Positions 1 to 13,555 of a DNA stretch of 64,000 nucleotides are shown here, piece after piece. The position numbers and the translations under genes were made by a program. Every line of letters begins with the position of its first letter. Position 1 is the stretch's first letter. The stretch comes from Homarus americanus (lineage: Eukaryota > Arthropoda > Malacostraca > Decapoda > Nephropidae), in contig NW_024737068.1 in assembly GCF_018991925.1 (NCBI RefSeq), positions 1,307,239 through 1,371,238 on the forward strand. Direction: 5' to 3'. The notes under the pieces were generated by a model that was not told the DNA's origin, ran no database searches, and saw nothing but the letters and a program-made list of their open reading frames with translations.

Positions 1-1160
1 ATAATATTGAATGTAAATAATAAACTGACAAAACGATTATCAAAAGATAGTTTAGTTATTAACCGTTTGTACTAGTCTCAAGACCATCTAAGTGCAGTAA
101 TAACATAACACCAACAATGGTTATGACACTTAAGGAAGAATGGACTCAGGTGGCTGCTGTGCTGTAATACCCGACACAGTTTCTATGTTGCATTATTAAC
201 AACGGGAGGTACAGAGGAAGTTGTTGCTACACTGGCTATGACAAGATTTATAACTTTAATTATTATGGTGGCGTAAACTACTGTGGTAATTGTAAACAGT
301 TCTCTACACACCTATACCGAGTCTGTCAGTGTATGTGTCTCGTTTAGATCCACTACAGTACGATGTATGAATGTTTAAATAATTTATAATGTGTGTGTGT
401 TCACTTGCCCTCGGACAAAGTAGATCAGTTACCCCTTAATGTCCATTCATTTTCTGTATTAGAATATAATATGTAAATAATATTTACGCTTCTATTCGAC
501 AAATATTTTACACCATATACCATCAAAAATTAAATAAATTACTAAATATAAATTCTATCTTTTCAAATCTATACGAAGGAAGTAGAAATGATTATTGCAT
601 AAGATAAAAAAAATACGTAACGGATCGAGAATGACTTTGACCCGCCATGCCTCTTATAACGTTACGGTCCAACCGAATATTCCAATAGTGCAAACTTAAG
701 TGCATGTTACCTTGCCTTCTCAGAACACAGGGAATAGTTTAATTATGAATCTCGATCTATATATTACACACGAATATGTCTTACTGCTTGTTGTAGCCGT
801 AATAATCTTGGAGGTAGGATATTCATATGTTCAGACATGAGTTTTAACGTTGATAGCGAATATAACTGAATATTATAATTGACCACAATGTAAACACAAA
901 TTAATTGATCCCATTCACCTGTAATAAAGTGTTCGTAGTAAATTATTGATCAGGATGGTGAAGAGGACAAGGTGACGTACTAATGACCTAAAAGCAACAT
1001 TAAAATTTACTCTCCTTAATCATGATGGAGTTAAGGAGTTTCTTGTGTGAATTAATTTAACCATATACATGACGTCATAGCTCTGGTTCCCAACGATTGG
1101 TCGACGTTCCAGTGTGGCAAGGAGTTGAGGGCACAGATACAATGACATAATATTTCAAGT
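1..1160. other. Unassigned AT-rich sequence
   Basis: No credible exon, RNA gene or repeat array was recognised. It is presumably intronic to the IR93a gene, whose 5' exons are outside the window. Confidence 0.5.
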
Positions 1161-1162
1161 AT

Positions 1163-2302
1163 GTAGCCAAGACACAATCTGCCAAGACATAATCTGGCCA
1201 AGACACGGGTAATCTGGCCAAGACACGCATAATCTGGCCAATCTGGCCAAGACACGCGCTGGCGACACGCGATAATCTGGCCAAGACACGCGGTAATCTG
1301 GCCAAGACTAAGACACGTAATCTGGCAAGCACTGCGTAAGCGGAACACATCCTGGGTAATCTGCACGCGGTAATCTGAAGACACGCGGTAATCTGGCCAA
1401 GACTAATCTGGCCAAGACACGCGGTAATCTGACGCGGTAATCTGGCAAGACGCGGTAATCTGGCCAAGACACGCGGTAATCTGGCCAAGACACGCGGTAA
1501 TCTGGCTAATCTGGCTAAGACACGCGGTAATCTGGCTAATCTGGCCAAGACACGCGGTAATCTGCTAAGACACGCGGTAATCTGGCTAAGACACGCGGTA
1601 ATCTGCTAAGGTAATCTGGCCAAGACGCGCGGTAATCTGGCTAATCTGGCTAAGACGCGGTAATCTGGCCAAGACACGTGGTAATCTGGCTAAGACACGC
1701 GGTAATCTGGCCAAGATCTCTGGCCAAGACACGCGGTCTGTCTGGCTAAGACACGCGTAATCTGGCCAAGACACGCGTATTCTAAGACACGCGGTAATCT
1801 GGCCAAGACACGCGGTAATCTGGCTAAGACGCAATCCGGACACGCGGTAATCTGGCCAAGACGCGATAATCTGGCTAAGACACGCGGTAATCTGGCCAAG
1901 ACACGCGGTAATCTGGCCAAGACACGCGGTAATCTGGCCAAGACTCGGTAATCGGCTAAGACGCGCGCGGTAATCTGGCGCATGAAATCGGCTGGGCACG
2001 TGGTAATCTGGCTAAGACACGCGGTAATCTGGCCAACACGCGGTAATCTGGCTAAGACACGCGGTAATCTGGCCAAGATCTGGCTACGCGAATCTGGCCA
2101 AGACACTCTGGCTAAGACACGCGGTAATCTGGCCAAGACACGCGGTAATCTGGCGACACGCGGTAGACACGCTAAGGCACACTTAGGCCAAGACACGCGG
2201 TAGTCTGGCTAAGACACATCTCTTGGCCAAGACACGCGGTAATCTGGCCAAGACACGCGGTAATCTGGCCAAGACACGCGGTAACCTGGCCAAGACACGC
2301 GC
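1163..2302. repeat. 21-bp minisatellite, about 1.1 kb
   Basis: Tandem units of the type ACACGCGGTAATCTGGCCAA(G), many with small internal deletions and C/T variants (GGCCAAG versus GGCTAAG). The frames through it (LARLPRV...) are repeat translations, not genes. Confidence 0.93.
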
Positions 2303-2479
2303 TTTCCACCTTTCATCAACAAGAATCAAATGATGTATTATATTCACAGTAACTTAAATCCAATGCTGTAGTGACAAAGACCAAATTCCTTTCTTCATAA
2401 TGGAACAGTCGTCTCACTTGACCACTAACTGTTGCCAATAAATATACATAAATAGATAAATCATCATATGTTTGTGAGT

Positions 2480-2673
2480 TACCCCCCTCCCTCCCCGTCC
2501 CTCGCCTCAACCCCTCTCCCCTCCCTCAACCCTCTCCTCCCCCTCAACCTCCCTCCCTCTCCCTCACCCCTCCCCCCCCTCAACCCCTCTCCCTCTCCCT
2601 CCCCTCAACCCCTCTCCCTCCCCCCTCCCTCCTCCCTCCCCTCAACCCCCCCTCCCTCACCTCTCCCTCCCCC
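2480..2673 (+). repeat. (CCCTC)n-like pyrimidine-rich tract
   Basis: Low-complexity run of CCCTC and CTCAACCC blocks. The proline/serine-rich frame across it is not coding. Confidence 0.85.
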
Positions 2674-3050
2674 ATACGACAGGCAATGCCACACTTGTCA
2701 CTACTGCCACACCAAACTGGCACTTCACCATTCATAACAAAGTCGAGTGATTTATGGACACGAAAAACAGAAATTCAATCACTCAGAGGTAAGAGTTTGT
2801 GATTGGTTGTGATTTAACGTATTTTTTGTTTTTTTAATCCGACAACCGTGATTGGTTTTGTTCAGTTGCGTCAATAGCTCTTTGTATGCTAACCCTGACT
2901 GACTGATTTTGTGTAACTCCAACAATAGAATTATCTCGACACCTTCTTGACACATTTGGGGTTAGGTTAGGTTACGGCCACCATGTGTGAGTCATGAGAT
3001 GTAAATATACCAGAACTTGTTAATAATTATAATGTTTGTTTATTGTTTGT

Positions 3051-3052
<2 letters not shown>

Positions 3053-3115
<63 letters not shown>

Positions 3116-3310
3116 CGTCAGCTGACTACTGCTTCCCTGCTGCTCACTACCTTAACGCTACAGTATCTAGCGCCGCCATAACGACTATAACGGTCAAAAA
3201 CAACAGTAACCTTCACAACAGCTTTAACCGTCATAACGTCTTTAACCGTCATAACGTATTTAACTGCCATAAACGACTATAACGGTCATAACAGTTTTAA
3301 TAACCGTCAC
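3053..3310. repeat. (GT)n microsatellite followed by short AACCGTCAT repeats
   Basis: About 60 bp of pure GT (3053-3113). It is followed by a degenerate short-period array of TAACCGTCATAACG-type units to 3310. Confidence 0.8.
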
Positions 3311-3636
3311 TCTTGATGAACATTACAATAAAAAACGCATTTAAACCTGAAAGTTACAAGATTTAAACCAATGGCTTCGTCTATAAACCATAAGAGCTGC
3401 CGATATCCGATATTTTATACACTGCCTTCCAGAGTTGAGTTTCATGACGCCATAAGTTCAAACTCTTGTTAATATACCGTTAAACTCAAGGTGTTAGTCG
3501 CATTTTATTGGTGCTGTAATGGTTCTGGCGGCCGTGACTTTAATGGTTCAGTCTAGTGGTGTTAGAGTAGTGATTATTGATGTTCTTTAAATGTGTGTAC
3601 GAGTTATGGTAGTAGTTCTTCATTGTGATTTGAGAT

Positions 3637-3638
<2 letters not shown>

Positions 3639-3689
<51 letters not shown>

Positions 3690-3855
3690 GTGTGTGTTTT
3701 GTGTGCGTGTCTGTATGTATGTATGTATGTATGTATGTATTCATGTCTGTGTCTGTCTGTCTGTCTGTCTGTCTGTGAATTTGACCTTAGATGATAGATA
3801 ACTGGAATGCATTTACACCCACCCACCCACCCACACGCACACCCACCCACCCACA
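3639..3855. repeat. Compound microsatellite (GT)n-(GTAT)n-(CTGT)n-(CCCA)n
   Basis: Four different simple repeats lie next to each other just upstream of exon A. Confidence 0.85.
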
Positions 3856-3888
3856 GCCCCTTACCACCACCATCTTCCACTGTTTCAG

Positions 3889-3993
3889 ACTGGGGAAGAT
3901 GTTTGCCTCGTTGGGTCCTCAGCCAGGTCAACCCAAGAATAAGCAGTACCTCGCCATCACCTTCAGGACGAGGTCACTACTATCCAGGATATG
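3889..3993 (+). CDS. Ir93a: IR93a exon A: amino-terminal domain, internal part
   Basis: Acceptor TTTCAG at 3883-3888; donor ATG|GTCAGT at 3994. The first part reads LGKMFASLGPQPGQPKNK then QYLAITF; after about 3964 the sense frame moves by one base and reads QDEVTTIQDM, joining in phase 0 to ARSMNLFGSK of the next exon. One missing C in the TTC run at 3962-3964 would restore a 106-nt exon with matching phases. The ATD of IR93a is extracellular; this piece would be in its second half. No coding exon was recognised upstream in the window, so the remaining ATD exons and start codon lie to the left. Confidence 0.6.
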
Positions 3994-4015
3994 GTCAGTA
4001 AGGTGTCTTATGATG

Positions 4016-4590
4016 GTGGGGGTCGGGAAACGTGGTTGGGGGTCAGGAACGTGGTGAGGGTCAGGAAGGCGTGGTGAGGGGTCAGGAGGCGTGGTGAAGG
4101 GGGTCAGAAGGCGTGGTGAAGGGGTCAGGAGAGCGTAAGGGGGGTCAGGAGGCGTGGTGAGGTCAGGAGGCGTGTGTGAGGGGTCAGGAGAGCGTGGTGA
4201 AGGTCAGGAGGCGTGGTGAGGGGTCAGAGGGCGTGGTTGGGGATCAGAAGGCGTGGTGAGGGGTCAGGAGGCGTGGTGAAGGGGTCAGGAGGCAGGTGAT
4301 GGCGTCAGGAGGCGTGGTGAGGGTCAGGAGGCGTGGTGAGGGTCAGGAGGTATAGTGAGTGGTTAGGAGATATGGTGAGGGTTAGGAGTGGGGGGTCAGG
4401 AGGCGCGGTGAGGGGTTAGGAGGCGTGGTGAAGGGTCAGGAGGTGTGGTGAGGGGTCAGGAGGTGTGGTGAAGGGTCAGGAGGTGTGGTGAGGGCTCAGG
4501 AAGTGTTGAGAGGTCATGATGATGGTTAGGAAGCATTGAAAGGTCACGGTGAGTCAGGAGGCGTTGAAAGGTCATGATCAAAGGTCAGGA
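4016..4590. repeat. About 21-bp minisatellite, GGCGTGGTGAGGGGTCAGGA type
   Basis: Imperfect tandem units starting about 20 bp after the exon A donor. They degenerate toward GTTGAAAGGTCA-type units and end at the left arm of the inverted repeat. Confidence 0.88.
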
Positions 4591-4591
4591 A

Positions 4592-5000
4592 GCGTTGAAA
4601 GGTCACGGTGATGGGTTAGGAAGTGTTAAAATGTCATGGTTAATGGTCATGCCTGTTGATATGTTAAGAGACTGTAAAAGTCTACGGTCCTATCCAGCCG
4701 TGTTTCACTATGTGTTGTGTGGAGACCTGTTGAACTCGTGGTGTGTGTGTGTGTGTGTGTGTTAATAATAATAATAATAATAATGGTAATATCATGATGG
4801 TTATTATTATTATTATTATTATTAACACACACACACACACGCACACACACACCACGAGTTCAACAGGTCTCCACACAACACATAGTGAAACACGGCTGGA
4901 TAGGACCGTAGACTTTTACAGTCTCTTAACATATCAACAGGCATGACCATTAACCATGATATCTTAACACTTCCTAACCCATCACCGTGACCTTTCAACG
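4592..5000. repeat. Large inverted repeat, arms about 195 bp, loop under 20 bp
   Basis: The left arm (4592-about 4788) and right arm (about 4804-5000) are near-perfect reverse complements around 4796. The arms include unique sequence such as AGAGACTGTAAAAGTCTACG, (GT)n on one side and (CA)n on the other, and (AAT)n facing (ATT)n at the centre. It is intronic, ending 100 bp before exon B. No terminal motif or target duplication of a known transposon was recognised. Confidence 0.85.
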
Positions 5001-5100
5001 CCGCCTGACCCTCACCATGACCTTCCAACGCTCCCCACACCTTATCAACACCCAATACTTAACCAAATCTCTTCGTATGCTTCGTTCTCTCCCTCTACAG

Positions 5101-5268
5101 GCTCGTTCTATGAATCTATTCGGATCTAAGAATCAGTGGCTCTTCGTGGTACCCAACACCCACTCCCTCAGGTACGATATGAACTCTTACATGGCCAACA
5201 TGATAGACGGTGACAACATGGCCTTCGTCTACAACATGTCCGAACTCAGCTCAGCCACCTCCTGTGAC
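5101..5268 (+). CDS. Ir93a: IR93a exon B: amino-terminal domain, distal part
   Basis: Acceptor CCCTCTACAG at 5091-5100; donor GAC|GTGAGT at 5269. The exon is 168 nt, 56 codons, phase 0 at both ends, with no frame break. It reads ARSMNLFGSKNQWLFVVP, then a middle with MANMIDGDNMAFVYNMS, and ends SATSCD. The NQWLFVV...DGDN.AFVYN pattern is the conserved end of the ATD in IR93a-type proteins. It sits directly after a 0.4 kb perfect-looking inverted repeat at 4592-5000. Confidence 0.8.
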
Positions 5269-5317
5269 GTGAGTCCTTAAAAAAATTCTTGTGTAAGTGT
5301 GTGGGGGGTGGGGGGGA

Positions 5318-5402
5318 TGTGTGTGTGTGTGTGTGTGTGTGTGTCCTTCATGTTTCCTCTCAGCTACCATCTCTCTCTTTACTTCTTTCTTCCTATCACA
5401 GT

Positions 5403-5474
<72 letters not shown>
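5318..5474. repeat. (GT)n and (CT)n microsatellites
   Basis: A GT run from about 5318 to 5344 and a pure CT run of about 70 bp (5404-5473), just after exon B. Confidence 0.85.
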
Positions 5475-5479
5475 CGTTA

Positions 5480-5998
5480 AAAGAGTAAAAGAGAAGAAAG
5501 CGGTGATAAATCTTTCGTATTTTTCTGCCATAATTTTTTAAAAGAATAAACAAAATTGCGTCATATAAACATAATATTATTTTCTTTATTGTCTGAAAAA
5601 ATATTAATCTGAGTTACGAATTTTCGATGGTTGTGGAGGAGCGGCTGTACGCAAACGTCTGCCCCGTGACGTCATCAAAACATTAGCCCGAACACACCTC
5701 AAATCAGCGTCAATGTTGTGGCTGTAACCGACCTGATGAACCCATACGGAGAGAGAGAAATCTATTCACTACAAATATTCGGGGTCCGTTCGTATGTTTC
5801 TTATACATAATCATCAAAGAAAAAAGAAAGATAGATATGATATTAATATTATATCAACTGTATGTCTATAATTTTTGCTGGTATATAATCAATACGAACA
5901 AGTTATATAATCGAGCGAAGGAAGATTTGCCTAATACCACTGTCAACGGTTGCTGGGAACACCTTGCATATTTCACACCAATTTCTTATTTATTCACG

Positions 5999-6064
<66 letters not shown>

Positions 6065-6230
6065 GTCTGGCAGTGTCATACCGTTTGGAGATAATAGAAA
6101 TATGAATATTTATGAAAATCGGTAGTGCTGTGCTCACAAGGCGGCTACCTGTTAGTGCCTGCCCCCTGACACACACACACACACACATACCATCAGTCTT
6201 TCATTCATCTAATACTTTTATAAGTCAATG

Positions 6231-6261
<31 letters not shown>

Positions 6262-7007
6262 CTGTCATTGTTCTCTCATCGTCTCTAATATTCCTAATCC
6301 ACTAAAGATAATCCGCTCGATACTATCCATTTGTCTTTTAGATTTCTTTAGCTCTTAATCATAACTTTTATATTAGTTATCCCTTCAGCGTTTTCTCTCT
6401 CCTGTCAACACATTTCTTGCTCTTTATGCTACTGTAACCGATCTCTTTCCCCTCCTTACATTTCTGTCATATATTTGAAAGAAAAACAATACATTTTATA
6501 AAATATAATTAGATTTGTATGGAATTATATCTAAATCCATATTATCTGCCTCCTGTTCTATGTGACCAAACAGTTCAAAAACACTTCCACACGACGCTGT
6601 ACATTGGTGTTACTTTACAGCTGTTTTTACTAATTTGCTGAATAGACGAGAATAAAATTTTTATGGATGCAACTCATTTCCTTTACGTTTAACTAGTGTT
6701 TGTAATGCATTAATGAAACCCGGGACGTGTGGCTTATACCTACTGGGGAGGAAAGATAATGCCTCTACCTAGAATTTACATACTTGTTACTGAAGACTAT
6801 CAAACATCCTTGGAAAAAAATTACCTGGCGTATTTAATTAACACAACCTGACACTGTTACCTGATGTTTTTTTATGGTTTAATAGAGAATAAATTAATAA
6901 AAACTACACATTTTACTCTATATAAAAGAAAATATACCTAGTGTGTTTGTCTACTGCGACCAAACAATGACTGCCATTACGTTTACGAGATTTGTCAAGA
7001 GATTCAG

Positions 7008-7052
<45 letters not shown>

Positions 7053-7260
7053 GATTTCAACTTCAAGTCAGAGATAATAATTTAACCCGAAGATTAAATA
7101 TAAATCGATAGATAATTAAATAAATGAAAGAAAGAAAGAATTTACCTATTGTTCTGTTCGCTCAGCTGTAGGTTATCAATGAGAGAGCCGGACTGAAATA
7201 ACTCTCATATGTCACCCACGTTGTTCAATATTTGTAAACCAAGGTTGACAACACGTTCAT
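5480..7260. repeat. Intronic AT-rich DNA with short (CA)n, (TAA)n and (GA)n tracts
   Basis: (CA)n lies at 6000-6061 and 6171-6187, (TAA)n near 6223-6259 and (GA)n at 7012-7048. No exon was recognised between them. Confidence 0.7.
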
Positions 7261-7273
7261 TATGTGTCCTTGT

Positions 7274-8192
7274 ACCTGGTGTTGTGGTCACTGTAACACC
7301 CTGGTGGTCACTGTAACACCCTGGTGGTCACTGTAACACCCTGGTGGTCACTGTAACACCTTGGTGGTCACTGTAACACCCTGGTGGTCACTGTAACACC
7401 CTGGTGGTCACTGTAACACCTTGGTGGTCACTGTAACACCTTGGTGGTCACTGTAACACCTTGGTGGTCACTGTAACACCTTGGTGGTCACTGTAACACC
7501 CTGGTGGTCACTGCTTAACACCCTGGTGGTCACTGTAACACCCTGGTGGTCACTGTAACACCCTGGTGGTCACTGTAACACCTGGTGAAGTGCTTTCTCA
7601 GCACCCTGGTGGTCACTGCCAACACCCTGGTGGTCACTGTAACACCCTGGTGGTCACTGTAACACCTGGTAGTCGCACCTTCTTACCCTGGTAGTCACTG
7701 TACCCTGGTGGTCACTGTAACTTACCCCTGGTGGTCACTGTAACACCCTGGTGGTCGCTGTAACACCCTGGTGGTCACTGCTTAACACCCTGGTGGTCAC
7801 TGTAACACCCTGGTGGTCACTGTAACACCCTGGTGGTCACTGTAACACCCTGGTGGTCACTTAACACCCTGGTGGTCAGCACCCTGGTGGTCACTGTGTA
7901 CCCACAGGTGGTCACTGCTTATGACACCCTGGTGGTCACTGTAACACCCTGGTGGTCACTGTAACACCCTGAGTGGTCACTGTAGCACCCTGGTGAATGC
8001 ACTGTAACACACCCTGGTGGTCACTGCTAACACCCTGGTGGTCACTGTAACACCCTGGTGGTCACTGCTTAACACCCTGGTGGTCACTGTAACACCCTGG
8101 TGGTCACTGCAACACCTAGTGGTCACTGTAACACCCTGGTGGTCAGTGTAACACCCTAGTGAATCACTGTAACACCCTGGTGGTCACTGTAA
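7274..8192. repeat. 20-bp minisatellite CCCTGGTGGTCACTGTAACA
   Basis: About 45 tandem copies. The first copies are near-identical; later ones have short insertions (CTTA, GAATG) and deletions. Confidence 0.95.
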
Positions 8193-8721
8193 TCACACAT
8201 ACTCTCACCCTCCAGAGTCCTGCCGCCTCTCTTCCTGAACCACAGCCCGAGACTCAGAAACTCATGAATCCGAACCATTTATGGACACATTAACGAATCC
8301 GTGTTTACTACTTTGGGTCACGAATCTCAATCCGGGGTTCGTGGACCAGAAGACGACCGGGGGGGGGAGGTCTCAGGTAGATAATCACAACAACAACAAA
8401 ATAAATAAATAAATATATCAACCAACGTAAATATATTAATCGTAAAAACCGGCCTATTGGTCAACACTTTGGGAGTTTTTTCAAAATTCATAAGTTATCG
8501 ATTAATTCAACCCTTTTGTGTTTGTGTGTTGGGGAGAAAATATTACAATTCAAGTGTACTGGGATTCAAGGGGGAGGGTCCACACACCACGAAAATTATT
8601 TATATTTTTCTAAGAGTAACATTATTATTTTTTTTTATACGATGGTTGAATTTATTGGTAATAGTTCAGATAGATTTTGTGGTTTAAATTATAGTTTTTC
8701 TTTGGGGTGTTGTGTATAATA

Positions 8722-9663
<942 letters not shown>

Positions 9664-9779
9664 CTTTCTCGTTTCTCGTATTATTTTCTGTTTGTCTCGT
9701 TTCATCGTTTATCTATGTTTTCTTCTGTTTATTCACCTTTCTGATTCTCTCTCTCTCTTATCTCCCCTTCTTCCCCTAG

Positions 9780-9868
9780 GAAGCTTCGAGTGTTATATGG
9801 AGTGTTGGTGAAACAGTGCCTTCTTGAGCTCTCCAACGCCCTCAGTAAAGATGGAACTATACGACCAG
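9780..9868 (+). CDS. Ir93a: IR93a exon C: end of ATD / linker, frame-disrupted
   Basis: Acceptor TTCCCCTAG at 9771-9779; donor GACCAG|GTACTG at 9869. Three frames contribute: SFECYMECW from 9782, then KQCLLELSNALSKDG from 9811, then ELYDQ from 9854. ELYDQ joins in phase 0 to VSEEEWEE of the next exon. The exon therefore contains two internal frame breaks (near 9808-9811 and 9852-9855). It also lacks one base at its 5' edge relative to the phase-0 end of exon B. All can be explained by lost G residues in short G runs. The Cys residues and amphipathic LLELSNALSK stretch fit the ATD-to-ligand-domain region of IR93a. Confidence 0.6.
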
Positions 9869-9935
9869 GTACTGTTCATCCTTACCTGTTCATTGTGTTC
9901 ATTGTTCATTAGTACCTGTGTTTTTTTCCATTCAT

Positions 9936-11964
9936 CTTCTCCACCACTGTTCTCCACTGTTCACCACTGTTCTCCACCATTGTTCTCCTACTGTTCTCCA
10001 CCACTGATCTCCTACTGATCATCACTGTTCTCCATCACTGTTCTCCATCACTGTTCTCCACCACTGATCTCTCCACCACTGATCATCACTGTTCTCCACC
10101 ACTGTTCTCCAACTGTTCTCCACCACTGTTCTCACCACTAATCTTCACTGTTCTCCACCACTGATCTTCACCACTGATCTCCACCACTGATCCTACTGTT
10201 CTCCACCACTGTTCTCCTACTGTTCTCCCTCACTGATCACCACTGTTCTCCACCACTGATCTTCTCACTGTTCTCCACCACTGTTCTCCACCTGATCTTC
10301 ACCACTGTTCTCCACCACTGATCTCCACCACTGTTCTCCACCACTGATCTCCACCACTGTTCAACACTGATCTTCACCACTGTTCACCCACTGATCACCA
10401 CTGTTCTCCACCACTGATCTCACCACTGTTCTCCCTGATCTTCACCACTGTTCTCACCACTGATCTCCACCACTGTTCACCACTGATCTTCACCACTGAT
10501 CTCACCACTGTTCACCACTGTTCTCCACCTGTTCTCACCACTGATCTCCACCACTGATCTCACCACTGATCTCCACCACTGTTCACCACTGTTCACCACT
10601 GTTCTCCACTGATCACCACACTGTTCACCACTGATCTTCCTACTGTTCTCCACCACTGATCTCCACCACTGTTCACCTGATCTTCACTGATCTCCACCAC
10701 TGTTCACCACTGATCTTCACTGTTCACCACTGATCTCCCACCACTGTTCTCACTGATCTTCACCACTGATCTCCACCACTGTTCACCACTGATCTCCACC
10801 ACTGATCTCACCACTGTTCACCACTGATCTTCACCACTGTTCACCACTGATCTTCACCACTGATCTTCACCACTGATCTCCACCACTGTTCACCATTCTC
10901 CACCACTGTTCACCACTGATCTCCACCACTGTTCACCACTGTCTTCACCACTGATCTCACCACTGATCTCCACTGTTCACCACTGATCTTCACCACTGCT
11001 CCACACTGTTCACTCTGATCTCCACCACTGTTCACCACTGATCTTCACCACTGTTCTCCACCACTGTTCACCACTGATCTCCACCACTGTTCACCACTGA
11101 TCTTCACCACTGTTCACCACTGTTCACCCACTGTTCTCCACCACTGATCTCCACTGTTCACCACTGATCTTCACTGTTCTCCACCACTGATCTCCACCAC
11201 TGTTCTACTGATCTTCCTCTGATCTCCACCACTGTTCTCCTGTTCTCCACCACTGTTCTCCACACTGATCTCCACCACTGATCTCCACCACTGTTACCAC
11301 TGTTCACCACTGTTCTCCACCACTGATCTCCACCACTGTTCTCACTGATCTTCACCACTGTTCTCCACCCACTGATCTCCACCACTGTTCACCACTGATC
11401 TTCACCACTGATCTCCCTCTGTTCACCACTGATCTTCACCACTGATCTCCACCACTGTTCTACTGATCTTCACCACTGATCTCCACCTGTTCAACTGATC
11501 TTCAACTGATCTCCACACTGTTCACCACTGATCTTCACCACTGTTCACCACTGATCTTCACCACTGATCTCCACACTGTTACCACTGTTCTCCACCACTG
11601 TTCACCACTGATCTCCACCACTGTTCACCACTGATCTTCACCACTGATCTCCACCATGATCTCCACCACTGTTCACCACCGGTCTTCACCACTGATCTCC
11701 ACCACTGTTCACTACTGATCTCTCCACCACTGTTCACCACTGATCTTCACCACTGTTCTCCACCTGTTCACCACTGATCTCCACCACTGTTCACCACTGA
11801 TCTTCACCACGATTCCACCACTGTTCACCACTGATCTTCACCACTGATCTTCACCACTGATCTCCACCACTGTTCTCCACCACTGATCTCCACCTGATCT
11901 CCACCACTGTTCACCACTGATCTCCACCACTGTTCTCCACCTGATCTCCTCCTGTTCTCCACCA
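9936..11964. repeat. CCACTGTTCACCACTGATCT-type minisatellite, about 2 kb
   Basis: Short nested units (CCACTGTTC, CTCCACCACTGAT, TTCACCACTGAT) tandemly fill almost the entire intron between exons C and D and run into the exon D acceptor. Confidence 0.93.
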
Positions 11965-11965
11965 G

Positions 11966-12040
11966 GTGTCGGAGGAGGAGTGGGAGGAGGTAAAGCCTTC
12001 GTCAGCCTCCCGCGCCTCCACCATCGTCCAAATGATCAAG
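11966..12040 (+). CDS. Ir93a: IR93a exon D: acidic linker
   Basis: Acceptor CTCCACCAG at 11957-11965; donor ATCAAG|GTGAGT at 12041. The exon has 25 codons, phase 0-0, and reads VSEEEWEEVKPSS...STIVQMIK. It has no frame break. The acceptor is formed by the last, slightly modified unit of the minisatellite that fills the whole preceding intron. Confidence 0.72.
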
Positions 12041-12049
12041 GTGAGTGAT

Positions 12050-12210
12050 GTGACGCTGTGATGTGACGCTGTGATGTGACGCTGTGATGTGTTAAAGTGG
12101 TCAGGTGGTGAGGTATTATGACGTCATCTGTTGTTATGACGTCATGTGGTGTTATGACGTCATGTAGTATTATGACGTCATCTGGTTTTATGACGTCATG
12201 TGGTATTATG
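12050..12210. repeat. Two short tandem arrays; second has five CRE palindromes
   Basis: Three 13-bp GTGATGTGACGCT units are followed by five units of 18 bp. Each contains TGACGTCA, at 12119, 12137, 12155, 12173 and 12191. Confidence 0.9.
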
Positions 12211-12538
12211 CTGTGGTTTGATGCTGGTTTATGCTTCGGTGTAGGTATGGTTTATTTTGTGTTTATTTTTATGTGTGTGTGTGTTTATTTTCTGTCATAT
12301 ATAAGGTAGTAGGTAGTAAGACCCTTGTGGAAACTAGCAGAGATACACTTCACTCAAGCCCATTTAGTTATGAGGCCCTCGCGTGTAAGTGCGTCTTTTG
12401 TCCCTCCCCAAGTACCTGTGTGTTGGTTCTGTTACATTGAGTCGTGAATGAGGAATGAATCTGCCGTGTATGTATGTCAGGGTATTGTGTTATAGCGTAT
12501 AAACACACTTAAGACCGTATAGACGCACTTAAGACCGT

Positions 12539-12540
<2 letters not shown>

Positions 12541-12603
<63 letters not shown>

Positions 12604-12880
12604 TAAATCACCACTAACCATAACACGACTATTTCTGCCCTCAACTTAATGGTAGTTATTGGGCAAAGTCGTGATTGTTAGTCAACAGCATATGCCTCCC
12701 CCCTGTCCCCTTCTTTCTTCTTCCCTCTTCCTTCCTTCTCCTTCCTTCCCTTTCCTCTTCCTCTTCCCCGTCTCTTTTATCCATTTCTTCCCCTTTCCGC
12801 CCCTCTTCTCCTTTCTTTCCCCTCCCTTCTCTACGCCTGCCTCCTTTCCTCTTCCTCATCCCCCTCCCTCCTTTAGTAAG
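12541..12880. repeat. (CA)n microsatellite and CT-rich tract
   Basis: (CA)n is pure from 12541 to 12600. A CCTTC/CTTCC pyrimidine-rich stretch occupies about 12692-12875. Confidence 0.85.
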
Positions 12881-13312
12881 TGGCATATAGCACAGAATAA
12901 GTAGTCTTTTGTAAGCTCCCAAACGACTGGTGTCGAAACTATTCACTCCAATATCGACGAGGGTTGAAATTTTTATACCTGCCTCCTCTCAGCTTTCGTC
13001 TACAGCCAGAATATTTACCTAAGTCAAATAACACCTTCTTGTCCAGGTAACGTGTTGACTTAGGGTTATAATTTACTCAACAGCGTGTGGATAGTTTATT
13101 TGGAGTTGCTAAAGCCAAGTATATATGTAATAAACAGATGTTAAATGGATACACACACCTCTAATCAGACACTCACAGTATGAGGGTGACTGTGGATATA
13201 TCACCTGGGGGAATTGTGAAGAACTTAAAATTCCTCTTACGTGAAAAACATGATCAGTTAGGTACGAGGTTGATAAACTCAGTATAGAATATGTCGTGAG
13301 ATGGATCAGATA

Positions 13313-13315
<3 letters not shown>

Positions 13316-13390
<75 letters not shown>
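13316..13390. repeat. (GT)n microsatellite
   Basis: A pure GT run of about 75 bp, intronic before exon E. Confidence 0.93.
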
Positions 13391-13393
<3 letters not shown>

Positions 13394-13555
13394 GGTGTGT
13401 TCTAACTATCCTCCTTCCTTCCTCAACTATTAATGGAACGTTAATTGCTTGTTGTCGTGTACTAGAGACTATAATTAGACAAATTTAACCATAACACTAG
13501 ACTATTATCTATATACCATCTTCATCTAACCTGTCACCCTCCCCCCTCCTCCCAG

